This document shows positions 16,786 to 25,588 of a stretch of 64,000 nt of DNA, piece after piece. Under the pieces are notes generated by a model. That model was not told the origin of the DNA. It did no database searches and worked only from the letters and a program-made list of their open reading frames with translations. Source of the DNA: Kribbella pratensis. Lineage in GTDB: Bacteria; Actinomycetota; Actinomycetes; Propionibacteriales; Kribbellaceae. Where the stretch lies: the NCBI RefSeq assembly GCF_004366075.1, contig NZ_SODU01000001.1:2439134-2503133 (forward strand), given 5' to 3'. Positions within the stretch are counted from its first letter, which is position 1. Each line of letters opens with the position of its first letter. The translations under genes and the position numbers were made by a program.

Positions 16786-18303
16786 ATGCACAGGGCACTC
16801 GGGGCATTAGGTGGTGTGGTCGCAGCCGGTACGGCGCTCGCGGCCGGATATCTCGTCGCGGGCCTGACCGGCGGACCGTGGCCGGTCGACGCGGTCGGCG
16901 TACAGGTCATCGACCGGTCCCCCGGCCCGGTCAAGGACTGGGCCGTCCGGAGCCTCGGTACGGCCGACCGTCCGCTGCTGCGCGTCGGCATCTGCGTGAC
17001 GCTCGTGATCGTGGCCGCCGTCGCCGGATGGATCGGCGCGCGCGGGCACCGGCGGACGGCGGTCGCGATCGCGGGCGGGCTGGGGCTGGTGGGGTTGGTG
17101 TTCGCGATCGTGAGCCGGTCGTCCGCCGCCAGCACGGTCGACCGGTTGCTGCCGGCAACGGTCACGTTGGTGGTCGCGGTGCTGGCGATGGCCCTGGTCA
17201 CACACGCCGGTCCAGCGCGGGAGCCGGGCGATGCCGAGCAGCCGGACGGGTTTGATCGGCGGAGGTTCTTGCTCACCGTTTCGGCGTTGGCCGTCGTCGG
17301 GGCCGGGGCTGCTGGTGCTGCTCGGTTTGCGGGTGGGTCCGGGCAGGAGTTGCGGGCACGGGTTCGCGTGCCTCGGCCGACCGACGCCGCGGGACCGTTG
17401 CAGGCCAGTCTCGACGTTCCCGGCATCAGCCCGTTCACGACACCGAACGCCAAGTTCTACCGCGTGGACACGCTGCTCCAGGTGCCGCGGATCGACCCGC
17501 GGGACTGGGAGTTGCGGATCCACGGACTTGTCGACAAAGAGCTCCGGCTCTCGTTCGACCAGTTACTCGAACGACGGCTGATCGAGCGCGACATCACCCT
17601 GACGTGCGTGTCCAACGAGGTCGGTGGTCCTTACACCGGCAACGCCCGCTGGATCGGCGTACCGGTCGCGGATCTCCTGCGCGAAGTCGGCGTACGGCAA
17701 GGGGCTGACGCGGTGAAGTCGACCAGCGTCGACGGGCTCACCATCGGCACCCCACTCGCGGCGCTCACCGACGGACGGGACGCGATCCTCGCGCTCGCGA
17801 TGAACGGCGAACCACTGCCGTTCGAGCACGGCTTCCCGGTGCGGATGGTCGTCCCCGGCCTGTACGGGTACGTGTCCGCGACCAAGTGGATCGTCGACTT
17901 CGAAGTCACCAGGTTCCGGGACTTCAGTGCGTACTGGACCGACCGCGGCTGGTCCGTCGAGGCACCGATCAAGACGTCCTCGCGCATCGACGTACCGAAG
18001 GGATTCGCGACCGTGAAGGCCGGACCCGCGGTCGCCGCCGGGGTCGCGTGGGCGCAGCGCCGCGGCATCAGCAAGGTCGAGGTCCAGGTCGACAACGGCC
18101 CGTGGCAACCGGCCCGGCTGGCACCCGTCGACGGCCCGGACACCTGGCGGCAGTGGACGTTCCGCTGGAACGCCACGCCCGGCACCCACAAACTCACCGT
18201 CCGCGCGACCGATGCGACCGGCGAGCTGCAGACCGATCGGCAGGCATCGCCGCGGCCGAACGGCTCGAGCGGCCTGCACAACACGGTCGTGATGGTCGAG
18301 TGA
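16786..18303 (+). CDS. Membrane-anchored sulfite-oxidase-like molybdopterin oxidoreductase
   Basis: 505 residues from ATG at 16786. Residues about 1-140 give four hydrophobic helices, then an [17 protein letters not shown] segment anchors the catalytic part outside. Residues about 205-390 are the SUOX-fold molybdopterin domain: [27 protein letters not shown] with the molybdenum-ligand Cys274, and a C-terminal Ig-like dimerisation domain follows (about 400-500). The family oxidises sulfite or reduces protein methionine sulfoxide; the substrate here is unknown. A leaderless SigK-type promoter precedes it, and the fasciclin gene follows. The 184 bp before the start carry a short inverted repeat (ACTAGG..CCTAGT, 16638-16655) but no gene. 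Confidence 0.85.
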   Translation: MHRALGALGGVVAAGTALAAGYLVAGLTGGPWPVDAVGVQVIDRSPGPVKDWAVRSLGTADRPLLRVGICVTLVIVAAVAGWIGARGHRRTAVAIAGGLGLVGLVFAIVSRSSAASTVDRLLPATVTLVVAVLAMALVTHAGPAREPGDAEQPDGFDRRRFLLTVSALAVVGAGAAGAARFAGGSGQELRARVRVPRPTDAAGPLQASLDVPGISPFTTPNAKFYRVDTLLQVPRIDPRDWELRIHGLVDKELRLSFDQLLERRLIERDITLTCVSNEVGGPYTGNARWIGVPVADLLREVGVRQGADAVKSTSVDGLTIGTPLAALTDGRDAILALAMNGEPLPFEHGFPVRMVVPGLYGYVSATKWIVDFEVTRFRDFSAYWTDRGWSVEAPIKTSSRIDVPKGFATVKAGPAVAAGVAWAQRRGISKVEVQVDNGPWQPARLAPVDGPDTWRQWTFRWNATPGTHKLTVRATDATGELQTDRQASPRPNGSSGLHNTVVMVE

Positions 18304-18304
18304 C

Positions 18305-18331
18305 CCATCCGGCCGCCGAACGGCTCCGAAG
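18305..18331 (+). promoter_or_regulatory. SigK-type promoter, CCATCC-N15-CCGAAG
   Basis: CCATCC (18305-18310) and CCGAAG (18326-18331) with a 15-bp spacer begin right after the molybdoenzyme stop codon, 40 bp before the fasciclin start. Spacing and elements duplicate the promoter at 16752-16778, which is the main reason to trust both. Confidence 0.6.
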
Positions 18332-18370
18332 TACTCCCGTCAACAACCTCCTCAAGGAAGAGATCGAGTC

Positions 18371-19039
18371 ATGACCAAGCACCTCACCCGCGCCGGAATC
18401 GCCCTCAGCGCGCTGGCCCTCGCAATGACCGCATCCGCTTGTGGGGGTGGCGACGACAACAGCAGCGCCTCCAGCAGTACGACGACCAGCACGAGCAGCA
18501 GCGCACCTGCGACCAGCACCACGCCGTCGACGAGCGACACGGCCGGCGGACTGGTCGGACCGGGCTGCGCCGACTACGCGAAGGCCAACCCCTCGGGCGC
18601 CGGCTCGATCGACGGTATGGCGGCCGCACCGCTGGCCACCGCCGCGTCCGGTAACCCCCTGCTCAAGACCCTGGTCGCGGCCGTCTCGGGCAAGCTGAAC
18701 CCGAAGGTCGACCTGGTCTCCACGCTGAACGGCGGCGAATTCACCGTCTTCGCGCCGGTCGACGCCGCGTTCGCGAAGATCCCCGCGGCGACCGTGAACA
18801 CGCTGAAGACGAACGACGCGCTGCTGACCAAGATCCTCACCTACCACGTCGTACCCGGGCAGCTCGACCCGATGGCGGTCGTCGGCAAGCACCCGACCGT
18901 CGAGAAGCAGGACGTCACCGTGAGCGGCTCGGCCGACAGCCTGAAGGTGAACGGCGCCAACGTGATCTGCGGCGGCGTGAAGACCGCGAACGCTACGGTG
19001 TACCTCATCGACTCCGTTCTGATGCCCCCGGCAAGCTGA
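18371..19039 (+). CDS. Fasciclin-domain (FAS1) lipoprotein, MPT83/MPT70-like
   Basis: 222 residues. A lipoprotein signal ends with the lipobox ASAC at about residues 22-25, then a Ser/Thr-rich linker (about 30-58) and one FAS1 domain with [15 protein letters not shown] (H1) and [10 protein letters not shown] (H2). GGAAGAG precedes the ATG. In Mycobacterium tuberculosis the FAS1 proteins MPT83 and MPT70 are the main SigK targets. Here the gene sits directly before sigK-rskA and has a SigK-type promoter, so it is probably a surface protein induced when RskA is inactivated. Role: adhesion or envelope redox sensing, not established. Confidence 0.88.
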   Translation: MTKHLTRAGIALSALALAMTASACGGGDDNSSASSSTTTSTSSSAPATSTTPSTSDTAGGLVGPGCADYAKANPSGAGSIDGMAAAPLATAASGNPLLKTLVAAVSGKLNPKVDLVSTLNGGEFTVFAPVDAAFAKIPAATVNTLKTNDALLTKILTYHVVPGQLDPMAVVGKHPTVEKQDVTVSGSADSLKVNGANVICGGVKTANATVYLIDSVLMPPAS

Positions 19040-19041
19040 CC

Positions 19042-19653
19042 GTGAACGAACCAACCGCGTTGCCTTGGCCCGCCGGATCGCACTCGCGATCCGGCGCGGT
19101 CGCGGACGGCGACCTGTTGATGCTGACCGCGACCGGTGACACGGCCGCGTTCAGCGCGCTCTACGACCGGGTCGCGCCGTGGGTGTTCGGGCTGGTACGC
19201 CGGATCCTCCGCAACCCGGCTCAGTCCGAAGAGGTGACCCAGGAGGTCATGCTCGACGTCTGGCGCACCGCGACCCGGTACGACGCCGACCGCGGCTCCG
19301 CGCACTCCTGGATCCTCACGATCGCGCATCGTCGCGCGGTCGACCGGGTGCGCTCCGAGCAGGCCGCCGCCGACCGAACCGAGCAGGTCGGCGCACGGTC
19401 CGCGGACGTCGCTTTCGACCAGGTGGCCGACACCGTCACCACCCGGCTCGAAGCAGAGCAGGTACGGCGATGCCTCGGCTCGCTGACCGAGCTGCAACGC
19501 GAATCCATCGAGCTCGCGTACTACAACGGCTACACCTACCCCGAGGTCGCCCAGCAACTCGGGGCCAAGCTTCCGACCATCAAAGCGAGAATGCGCGACG
19601 GCCTGATCCGCCTCCGCGACTGCCTCGGATCCACGAAGGGGCAGGCGCGATGA
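19042..19653 (+). CDS. sigK: ECF sigma factor SigK
   Basis: 203 residues starting at GTG, 2 bp after the fasciclin stop. Region 2 is seen at about 35-105 (DTAAFSALYDRVAPWVFGL, QSEEVTQEVMLDVWRTA) and region 4 at about 140-195 (LTELQRESIELAYYNGYTYPEVAQQLG). Its partner RskA overlaps it by 4 bp. SigK with a fasciclin target and RskA is the arrangement known from mycobacteria. Two matching promoters upstream suggest it drives both the molybdoenzyme and the fasciclin gene. Autoregulation through read-through from 18305 is likely. Confidence 0.85.
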   Translation: MNEPTALPWPAGSHSRSGAVADGDLLMLTATGDTAAFSALYDRVAPWVFGLVRRILRNPAQSEEVTQEVMLDVWRTATRYDADRGSAHSWILTIAHRRAVDRVRSEQAAADRTEQVGARSADVAFDQVADTVTTRLEAEQVRRCLGSLTELQRESIELAYYNGYTYPEVAQQLGAKLPTIKARMRDGLIRLRDCLGSTKGQAR

Positions 19654-20363
19654 CGGAACCCGACGTACACACCCTCACCGGCCCCTACGTGCTGGACGCG
19701 CTGCCGGACGACGAGCGGGTCCGATTCGAGGCCCACCTCGCGGAATGCACCTTCTGCACTACCGAGGTCGACGAGTTGCGTGCTGCCGCGGTGAAGCTGG
19801 CGACCCAGGTGTCCACTCCGCCGCCTCCCGCGCTCAAGGCGAACGTGATGTCCGCGATCGAGAACGTCCGCCAACTCCCCCCGGTCGTCCACGAGCAGCC
19901 CGCCGTACGTCGGCGCTTCGGTCGCCGATCGGTTCTGGCGCTGGCGGCCGCGGCGGCTGTGGTCGCGGTCAGTGGCGGGATTGCGATCGACCAGTACCGG
20001 GATCGAACCGCAGCGGAGCAGGCCAACCGGCAGATGGCCGCCGTTCTCTCGCAGCCCGACGCGCGGACCGTTCACGGGGCGGTCCAGGGCGGCGGGCAGG
20101 CCACGGTCGTCGTGTCGGCGAAGGCCGACAAGTCGGTCGTCGTACTGCGGGATCTGCCCAAGCTTCCCGCGGACCGGACCTACCAGCTGTGGATGATCGA
20201 CCCCGGGCAGACCGCCCACTCGGTCGGCCTTGCGGCCGGGGATCTCACCGAGGTGATCAACGGTTCGACCGCCGGGATGAAGGCGTTCGGTCTGACTGTC
20301 GAGCCCGACGGCGGCTCCCCCAAGCCGACGCTCCCGGCAGCGGCACTGATACCGCTGACCTAG
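19650..20363 (+). CDS. rskA: Anti-sigma-K factor RskA, single-pass membrane protein
   Basis: 237 residues, ATGA overlap with sigK. The cytoplasmic N-terminus (about 1-50) contains the anti-sigma helix HLAECTFC, a HxxxCxxC zinc-type motif, after LTGPYVLDALPDDE. One membrane helix lies at about 92-112 after a RRRFGRRS stop-transfer-like stretch. The outer C-terminal domain has LPADRTYQLWMID and GGSPKPTLPA, as in RskA. It holds SigK inactive at the membrane until regulated proteolysis releases it, a redox-linked process in mycobacteria. Confidence 0.88.
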   Translation: MTEPDVHTLTGPYVLDALPDDERVRFEAHLAECTFCTTEVDELRAAAVKLATQVSTPPPPALKANVMSAIENVRQLPPVVHEQPAVRRRFGRRSVLALAAAAAVVAVSGGIAIDQYRDRTAAEQANRQMAAVLSQPDARTVHGAVQGGGQATVVVSAKADKSVVVLRDLPKLPADRTYQLWMIDPGQTAHSVGLAAGDLTEVINGSTAGMKAFGLTVEPDGGSPKPTLPAAALIPLT

Positions 20364-20421
20364 TGGCCGGCCGGCAAACGCTCATCCGGATCGAGTCCCG
20401 CCCCGGGCGCTGAAAACTCGT

Positions 20422-20440
20422 ACTCATCGGACCGATGAGT
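20422..20440. promoter_or_regulatory. 19-bp palindromic operator
   Basis: ACTCATCGG and CCGATGAGT flank a single central A, a perfect inverted repeat located 28 bp before the likely GTG start of the MFS gene at 20469. It is of TetR or MarR operator type. No such regulator lies next to it, so a distant one must bind. Confidence 0.55.
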
Positions 20441-20468
20441 TCGGGTGGTCTCGCTGGTCTGTACAGGT

Positions 20469-21848
20469 GTGACTAGAGAACAACGATGGGTTTTGGGCTT
20501 GGCCTCCCTCGGGTCGGTCATGGTGGCGCTGGACGCTCTCGTGGTGGCGGCGGCGCTGACGACGATCCGCGGTGACCTCGGCGCAACGGCCGAGCAGCTG
20601 GAATGGACGGTCAACGCCTATGGACTGAGTTTTGCGATGCTTCTGATGACGGCCGCCGCGACCGGCGACCGTCTGGGCCGGCGCCGTACCTTTGCCGCCG
20701 GTTTGGCGCTCTTCACCGCCGCGTCGGTGGGGTGCGCGTTGGCCACGACGCTGCCGTTCCTGATCGCGGCCCGGGCTGTGCAGGGCGTCGGCGCGGCGAT
20801 GGTGATGCCGTTGGCGATGAGCCTGCTCGGGGCGGCGTTCCCGCCGGAGCGGCGCGGCCAGGCGATCGGCGTGTTCAGCGGCGTGACCGGGATCGCCGTA
20901 CTCGGTGGGCCGCTGATCGGCGGCGCAGTCACCGAGGGACTGTCGTGGCAGTGGATTTTCTGGATCAACGTGCCGATCGGCGCGGTCGCGATCGCGTTGG
21001 TGCTGACGAAGATCCAAGAGAGCACCGGCCCGGCGCGACGCCTGGACCTGGTCGGCGCGGTGTTGATCAGTCTCGCCGTACTGGGCCTGGTCTGGGGCAC
21101 GGTGCGCGGTGAGTCGGCCGGCTGGACGAGTACCGACGTACTGGGTGCTTTCGCGATCGGGGTCGTGATGCTGGCGGCGTTCGCGTGGTGGGAGCGGCGG
21201 ACGGACCATGCGATGGTGCCGCTGGAGTTCTTCCGGAACCGGACGTTCACCGCGGCGAACTCGGCCGGGTTCTTCCTCAGCGCGGCGTTGTTCAGCGCGG
21301 TCTTCTTCCTGTCGCAGTACATGCAGGTCGTGCTCGGATCGGCGCCGTTCAAGGCGGGTCTGCAACTGCTGCCGTGGACCGCGACGCTGTTCATCGTCGG
21401 CCCGATCGCCGGCCGGCTGGTCGACCGCGTCGGTGAGCGACCGCTGGTCGTCATCGGTATGGCGCTGCAGACCGCCGGCATGTTCTGGGTCAGCCGCGGC
21501 GCGGACCACTACTGGGAACTGGTCGTGCCGCTGGTCGTCACCGGGTGCGGGATCTCGCTCGCGATGCCCGCGGCGCAGAGTGCGGCGATGGCGGCGCTGC
21601 CCCGGGAGGCGGTCGGGATCGCGTCCGGGATCTACAGCATGAACCGGCAGATCGGCGGCGCGGCCGGGGTCGCCGTCCTCGGCTCGGTCTTCACGGCGGC
21701 CGGCGGCTACACCGGCCACGGCTTCGGCCGGGCCCTCGCGGGTTGCGGCGTACTGTCGTTGATCGCGGCCCTCTCGGGGCTGGCGATCGCGGCCCGCCGT
21801 CGTACCGGCGAGCCCGTGGTGGCGAAGGTGGCAGAAGGAGTCGGATGA
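20469..21848 (+). CDS. MFS multidrug transporter (DHA2, EmrB/QacA type)
   Basis: 459 residues from GTG at 20469, chosen because MTREQRWVLGLASLGSVMVALD resembles the usual DHA2 start; a GTG at 20445 would add eight odd residues. About 14 hydrophobic segments. Motifs include GDRLGRRRTF in loop 2-3, RAVQGVGAAMVMPLA in helix 4-5 and GVTGIAVLGGPLIGG (antiporter motif C). It should export drugs using the proton gradient. Its end overlaps the sigma factor gene (ATGA), giving a three-gene unit behind a palindromic operator. Confidence 0.85.
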   Translation: MTREQRWVLGLASLGSVMVALDALVVAAALTTIRGDLGATAEQLEWTVNAYGLSFAMLLMTAAATGDRLGRRRTFAAGLALFTAASVGCALATTLPFLIAARAVQGVGAAMVMPLAMSLLGAAFPPERRGQAIGVFSGVTGIAVLGGPLIGGAVTEGLSWQWIFWINVPIGAVAIALVLTKIQESTGPARRLDLVGAVLISLAVLGLVWGTVRGESAGWTSTDVLGAFAIGVVMLAAFAWWERRTDHAMVPLEFFRNRTFTAANSAGFFLSAALFSAVFFLSQYMQVVLGSAPFKAGLQLLPWTATLFIVGPIAGRLVDRVGERPLVVIGMALQTAGMFWVSRGADHYWELVVPLVVTGCGISLAMPAAQSAAMAALPREAVGIASGIYSMNRQIGGAAGVAVLGSVFTAAGGYTGHGFGRALAGCGVLSLIAALSGLAIAARRRTGEPVVAKVAEGVG

Positions 21849-22795
21849 ATCTCGAGGAGGAGTTCGCGCAGCATCGGGGCGAGCTGGTCGCGCACTGCTA
21901 CCGGATGCTCGGCTCGCTGCACGACGCCGAGGACGCGGTCCAGGAGACGTACCTGCGCGCCTGGCGTGGTCACGCGGACTTCGAGCACCGTTCGTCGGTC
22001 CGGACGTGGTTGTACCGGATCGCCACGAACGTGTGCCTGAACCTCCTGCAGCACAGCAGCCGGCGGGTCGTCCCGTCGGCGCTGGGTGCCCCGGGCAACG
22101 ATCCCGACGAGCTGCACGCCCAGGCCCTGGAGGTGCCGTGGCTGGAGCCGTTCCCGGATCAGTTGCTCGGGGCCGACCCGGCCACGGTGGTCGGCGATCG
22201 CGCGAGCCTGCGGCTGGCGATGGTCGCCGCGATGCAGCACCTTCCGCCGCGGCAACGCGCCGTACTGATCCTGCGTGAGGTGCTCACGTGGCCGGCCGCG
22301 GACGTCGCCTCGTTGCTCGACACCACGACCGCCGCGGTGAACAGTTCGCTGCAGCGCGCACGGGCCGAGCTCGCGCGGTTGCGGCCGCGTGAGGACGAGT
22401 TGAGCGAGCCGCACGAACCGTTGCGGCGAGCGTTGCTCGACCAGTTCCAGGCGGCGATGGAGAGCAAGGATCTCGTCGTACTGGAAGGGCTGTTCAGCGA
22501 GGATGCGCGGTGGGAGATGCCGCCGATCCCGACCTGGTTCAGCGGGCGTTCCGACGTACTGCGGTTGCTCGACTCGAAGCTGCGCCCGGGTCCGGGCCGA
22601 CGGGTGCTGGTCGAGACGTCGGCGAACGGCCAGCCGGCCTTCGCGCTCTACATCCGCGGCACGGACGATCTGTTCCACGCGCATTCGATCAAGGTGCTGA
22701 CGTACACGAAGGACGCGATCTCGGCCGTGCTCGCGTTCCACCAACCTGCTTTGTTCCCAGCCTTCGGGCTGCCCCTGATCCATGGGAGATCTTGA
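21845..22795 (+). CDS. ECF sigma factor, SigG/TIGR02960-like with SnoaL-type C-terminus
   Basis: 316 residues, ATG inside the ATGA overlap with the MFS gene. Region 2 (about 5-75) has HCYRMLGSLHDAEDAVQETY and RTWLYRIATNVCLNLL; region 4 (about 115-165) has LPPRQRAVLILREVLTW and AAVNSSLQRARAEL. A SnoaL-like domain follows (about 195-310: LDQFQAAMESKDLVVLEGLF). This layout, related to mycobacterial SigG, needs no separate anti-sigma. It is translated with a drug pump before it and a PEP-mutase-like enzyme after it, so it probably sets the response to a toxic compound. Confidence 0.85.
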   Translation: MNLEEEFAQHRGELVAHCYRMLGSLHDAEDAVQETYLRAWRGHADFEHRSSVRTWLYRIATNVCLNLLQHSSRRVVPSALGAPGNDPDELHAQALEVPWLEPFPDQLLGADPATVVGDRASLRLAMVAAMQHLPPRQRAVLILREVLTWPAADVASLLDTTTAAVNSSLQRARAELARLRPREDELSEPHEPLRRALLDQFQAAMESKDLVVLEGLFSEDARWEMPPIPTWFSGRSDVLRLLDSKLRPGPGRRVLVETSANGQPAFALYIRGTDDLFHAHSIKVLTYTKDAISAVLAFHQPALFPAFGLPLIHGRS

Positions 22796-23550
22796 TGTCC
22801 TTGGCAACCACTCTGCGGGAACTGCACGTTCCCGGCACGCCCCTCGTCGTACCGAACGCGTGGGACGCCGCCTCGGCCCGGATGGTCGAGAAAGCCGGCT
22901 TCGCCGCGGTCGCGACCAGCAGCAACGCGACGGCCGCTGTCCTCGGGTACGACGACGGCGAGCACGCGCCCGTCGACGACGTACTGGCGGGTGCGGCGCG
23001 GATCGCGCAGTCCGTATCCGTCCCGGTCACGGTCGACTTCGAACGTGGGTACCGGCTGGCTCCCGGCGAGCTCGTGGAACGCTTCCTCGCGACCGGCGCC
23101 GTCGGGCTCAACCTGGAGGACTCCGACCCGGCGACCGGGTCGATGATCGACGCCGGTGAGCACGCGGACTTCCTGGCCGCGGTCCGTGCCGCGGCCGGTG
23201 ACGCGCTGGTGATCAACGCCCGGATCGACGCGTTCATCCGCAAGGACGGTACGGCGGACGAACAACTGGCGACCGCCCTCGACCGCGGGAACCGCTATCT
23301 GGCCGCCGGCGCCGACTGCGTGTACCCGATCGGCGTCGGCGACCTGGACCTGATCTCCACGCTCACCACGCAGCTCGACGGCCCGGTGAACGTCGGCTAC
23401 GGGCAGGGCGCGAACTCGGTCGCGGACTACGCGGCGCGCGGTGTCGCCCGGGTCACCTTCGGCCCGATGTTCCAGCGGCACCTGTACGCGAAGTTCGCCG
23501 ACACGCTCCTGCCCGCGATCGCCGTGGACCACAATCCGTTCGCGCTCTGA
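22795..23550 (+). CDS. Isocitrate lyase/PEP mutase superfamily protein
   Basis: 251 residues; the ATG shares one base with the previous stop, and GGGAG lies upstream. Family signs: VVPNAWDAASARMVEKAGF at the N-terminus, PVTVDFERGY, GLNLEDSD and INARIDAF, which line the Mg-dependent site of carboxyvinyl-carboxyphosphonate mutase and oxaloacetate hydrolase relatives. The usual KKCG catalytic loop of isocitrate lyase is not seen. It may cleave or rearrange a 2-oxoacid or phosphonate. The final base is 1 bp from the convergent amidase gene. Confidence 0.8.
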   Translation: MSLATTLRELHVPGTPLVVPNAWDAASARMVEKAGFAAVATSSNATAAVLGYDDGEHAPVDDVLAGAARIAQSVSVPVTVDFERGYRLAPGELVERFLATGAVGLNLEDSDPATGSMIDAGEHADFLAAVRAAAGDALVINARIDAFIRKDGTADEQLATALDRGNRYLAAGADCVYPIGVGDLDLISTLTTQLDGPVNVGYGQGANSVADYAARGVARVTFGPMFQRHLYAKFADTLLPAIAVDHNPFAL

Positions 23551-23551
23551 C

Positions 23552-25135
23552 TCACTGCATGAGGTCGGGGACCTCCTCGGCGTGGATTCGACCGCGGTCC
23601 TGCTTTTCGGCGGACCGTAGAGCCGCGCGGGCTGCGGTCGGATCCGCGGGGCGGCGATGGTGCCAGTCGGTGACGGACTGGTAGGCGGCTGCGACAGAGA
23701 GGAGGCGGTCCTCGCCGAACGGCTTGCCACCGAGGATCGTGCCGATCGGTACGCCGTTCGCGCTGAACCCGAGCGGCAGGGCCAACTCGGGAAGTCCGAG
23801 CGCGTCGAACGGTGTCGGTGACGTCTGCACCACGACGTCGCACTGCTCGAACAGGTCCTCGAGGACGCGCTCCAGCAGCACCACCTTGGCGCGCTGGCCG
23901 ATCAGGAACTCGTTGGCTCCCAGCAGCGCGCCCTGCAGCCAGCCCGTCACGGACACGCCGAAGCCGCGGAGGTTCGACTGCAGCATCGGGAGGAACGGCT
24001 CGCTCCGCTCGGGCAGCCGCACGTTGTTGAAGGCCGCGTTCGTGAGCAGGTCCCACTCGTCGGGCATGGTCACGTCGACAACCGACAGTCCCTCGATCCC
24101 GGCGAGGACGTCGAGTGCCGTCGTACGAGCGGCGGCGGTCTCCGACGTACCGCTGGTGAACCCGGGGATCACGCCGATCCGGGTCCGCCAACGGGCCCGT
24201 CCCGGTCGCACCGGTGTCGCTGCCGTAACGAGGTCGGGTACGGGCGGAAGTCCTTGTGTTCTTGGGTCTTCCGGGTCCTCGCCGGCCATTGCGGTGAGCA
24301 TGATCGCGGCGTCCATCGCGTCGCGCGCCAGCGGGCCCGGGTGGTCGCGGGTGTAGCTCAGCGGAACGATGCCGTGCAGCGACACCCGGCCCATCGTCGG
24401 CTTCAAGCCGGTCAGGTTCTGGGCGTTCGACGGTGCGGTGATCGAGCCGCCGGTCTGCGTCCCGACCGCGGACGTCGCGAGCCGGGCTGCGACCGCGGTC
24501 GCCGATCCGGACGACGAACCACCTGGGTCAGTGGTGGGATCGTTCGGCGTCCACGCATTCACGGTAGTGATGCGGCCATCGGGCGTGGTCGCACGAGTGG
24601 TGGCCAGCGGCCCCATCTGGGTCTTGCCGACGACGATCCCGCCGGCCGCGGTCAGCCGTCGTACGGCGGTCGCGTCGAAGGGCGGCACGAAGTCGGCGAA
24701 CAGGTACGAGTTCGCCGTCGTGGTGACACCCCGCGTGTAGTAGTTGTCCTTGATCGCCAGCGGGATCCCGTGCAGTGCGCCGCCGCGGGTCCGGCCGAGC
24801 GCCCGCGCCCGGGCCAGCGCCTCATCGGCGAGCACCAGGTTGAACGCCTGGTACGCCGAGTCGAACGCCTTGATCCTGTCCAGATGGGCTTCCACCAACT
24901 GTTCGGGCTTCAACTTGCCCTTGCGGATCAACGTGGCGGCTTCGGCGATCGTGAGCTCGCTGACGTCCACCGATCTCGCCGGTACGTCGACCAATGACGC
25001 CGTACCGCTTGACTCGGGAGCTGCGTGCGCGACGGCCGGCAGCGCTACCGAGCCGACCGCAGTGGCGGCGGCCAGTGCGCTCGCGCGGTGGAGGAACGAT
25101 CGCCGGTCGACCTGGCTGTCCTGCGGCGCGCTCAT
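23552..25135 (-). CDS. Tat-exported amidase (amidase signature family)
   Basis: 527 residues starting at ATG 25135, which overlaps the TGA of the small upstream gene. A twin-arginine signal is present (DRRSFLHRASALAAATA), cleaved after AHA. The Ser-cisSer-Lys site is visible as AIKDNYY (Lys), TDPGGSSSGSA (cis-Ser) and QTGGSITAPSN (nucleophile Ser), although the last usually reads GSIR. It hydrolyses amides outside the membrane, and its natural substrate is not deducible. Length agrees with secreted actinobacterial amidases. Convergent with the PEP-mutase gene. Confidence 0.88.
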   Translation of the reverse strand: MSAPQDSQVDRRSFLHRASALAAATAVGSVALPAVAHAAPESSGTASLVDVPARSVDVSELTIAEAATLIRKGKLKPEQLVEAHLDRIKAFDSAYQAFNLVLADEALARARALGRTRGGALHGIPLAIKDNYYTRGVTTTANSYLFADFVPPFDATAVRRLTAAGGIVVGKTQMGPLATTRATTPDGRITTVNAWTPNDPTTDPGGSSSGSATAVAARLATSAVGTQTGGSITAPSNAQNLTGLKPTMGRVSLHGIVPLSYTRDHPGPLARDAMDAAIMLTAMAGEDPEDPRTQGLPPVPDLVTAATPVRPGRARWRTRIGVIPGFTSGTSETAAARTTALDVLAGIEGLSVVDVTMPDEWDLLTNAAFNNVRLPERSEPFLPMLQSNLRGFGVSVTGWLQGALLGANEFLIGQRAKVVLLERVLEDLFEQCDVVVQTSPTPFDALGLPELALPLGFSANGVPIGTILGGKPFGEDRLLSVAAAYQSVTDWHHRRPADPTAARAALRSAEKQDRGRIHAEEVPDLMQ

Positions 25136-25413
25136 CGGGCCTCCCGGACGACGTCGATGGACGGGTACAGCTTCGGCGGCGCGGCCTGCTGAGCGAGCCG
25201 GGCGTCCGCGGCGAACGTGTACGAGCTCAACGGCAGCACCGTCGTACGCATGAATCCGCGCAGACTGGCGAGCACGGAATCGCGGCCCGGGCTCCCGGTG
25301 TCCGGATCCGGCGCGCTCCCGGCCGGCAACTGTTCGAGATCGATTCCGATGGAAGCCAGACGCGCCCTGATCATCACGTTCAGCTCGGCGTCGGTGGGCT
25401 GACTGAGACTCAC
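25132..25413 (-). CDS. Small protein translationally coupled to the amidase
   Basis: 93 residues starting at GTG 25413 with GGGAGGG just upstream. It ends in a 4-bp ATGA overlap with the amidase start. It is soluble, mostly helical and Pro-containing, with SQPTDAELNVMIRARLASIG at the start and PGRDSVLASLRGFMRTTVLPL in the middle. No signal peptide is visible. I do not recognise a family. The tight coupling suggests a partner or chaperone for the amidase, possibly co-exported with it on the Tat path, but that is speculation. Confidence 0.7.
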   Translation of the reverse strand: MSLSQPTDAELNVMIRARLASIGIDLEQLPAGSAPDPDTGSPGRDSVLASLRGFMRTTVLPLSSYTFAADARLAQQAAPPKLYPSIDVVREAR

Positions 25414-25514
25414 GAGTCCCTCCCGGTCGTGGCGGCAACCTGTCAGCCTTTTATGTCATCTTCAACTACTCCGCACGTTTCGCGGGGATCACCACCAGGT
25501 TGCGGCGCACCGTG

Positions 25515-25539
25515 GTGTGGGATCGGATCGATCGGGTAC
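25515..25539 (+). promoter_or_regulatory. Putative general-stress (SigB-like) promoter
   Basis: GTGT (25515-25518), a 15-bp spacer and GGGTAC (25534-25539) sit 49 bp before the start at 25589. The layout is the same as at 3434-3458 and 57349-57373. The rest of the 175-bp region between the divergent genes shows only short inverted repeats. Confidence 0.45.
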
Positions 25540-25588
25540 TGACGGTTCGGTAGTAGAAGGCAACCATCGAGAGAACGGGGAAACCACG

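Noticed and set aside
25136..25438. N-terminal extension of the amidase
   Set aside because: The extension runs through the small coupled gene in another frame and would bury the Tat signal.
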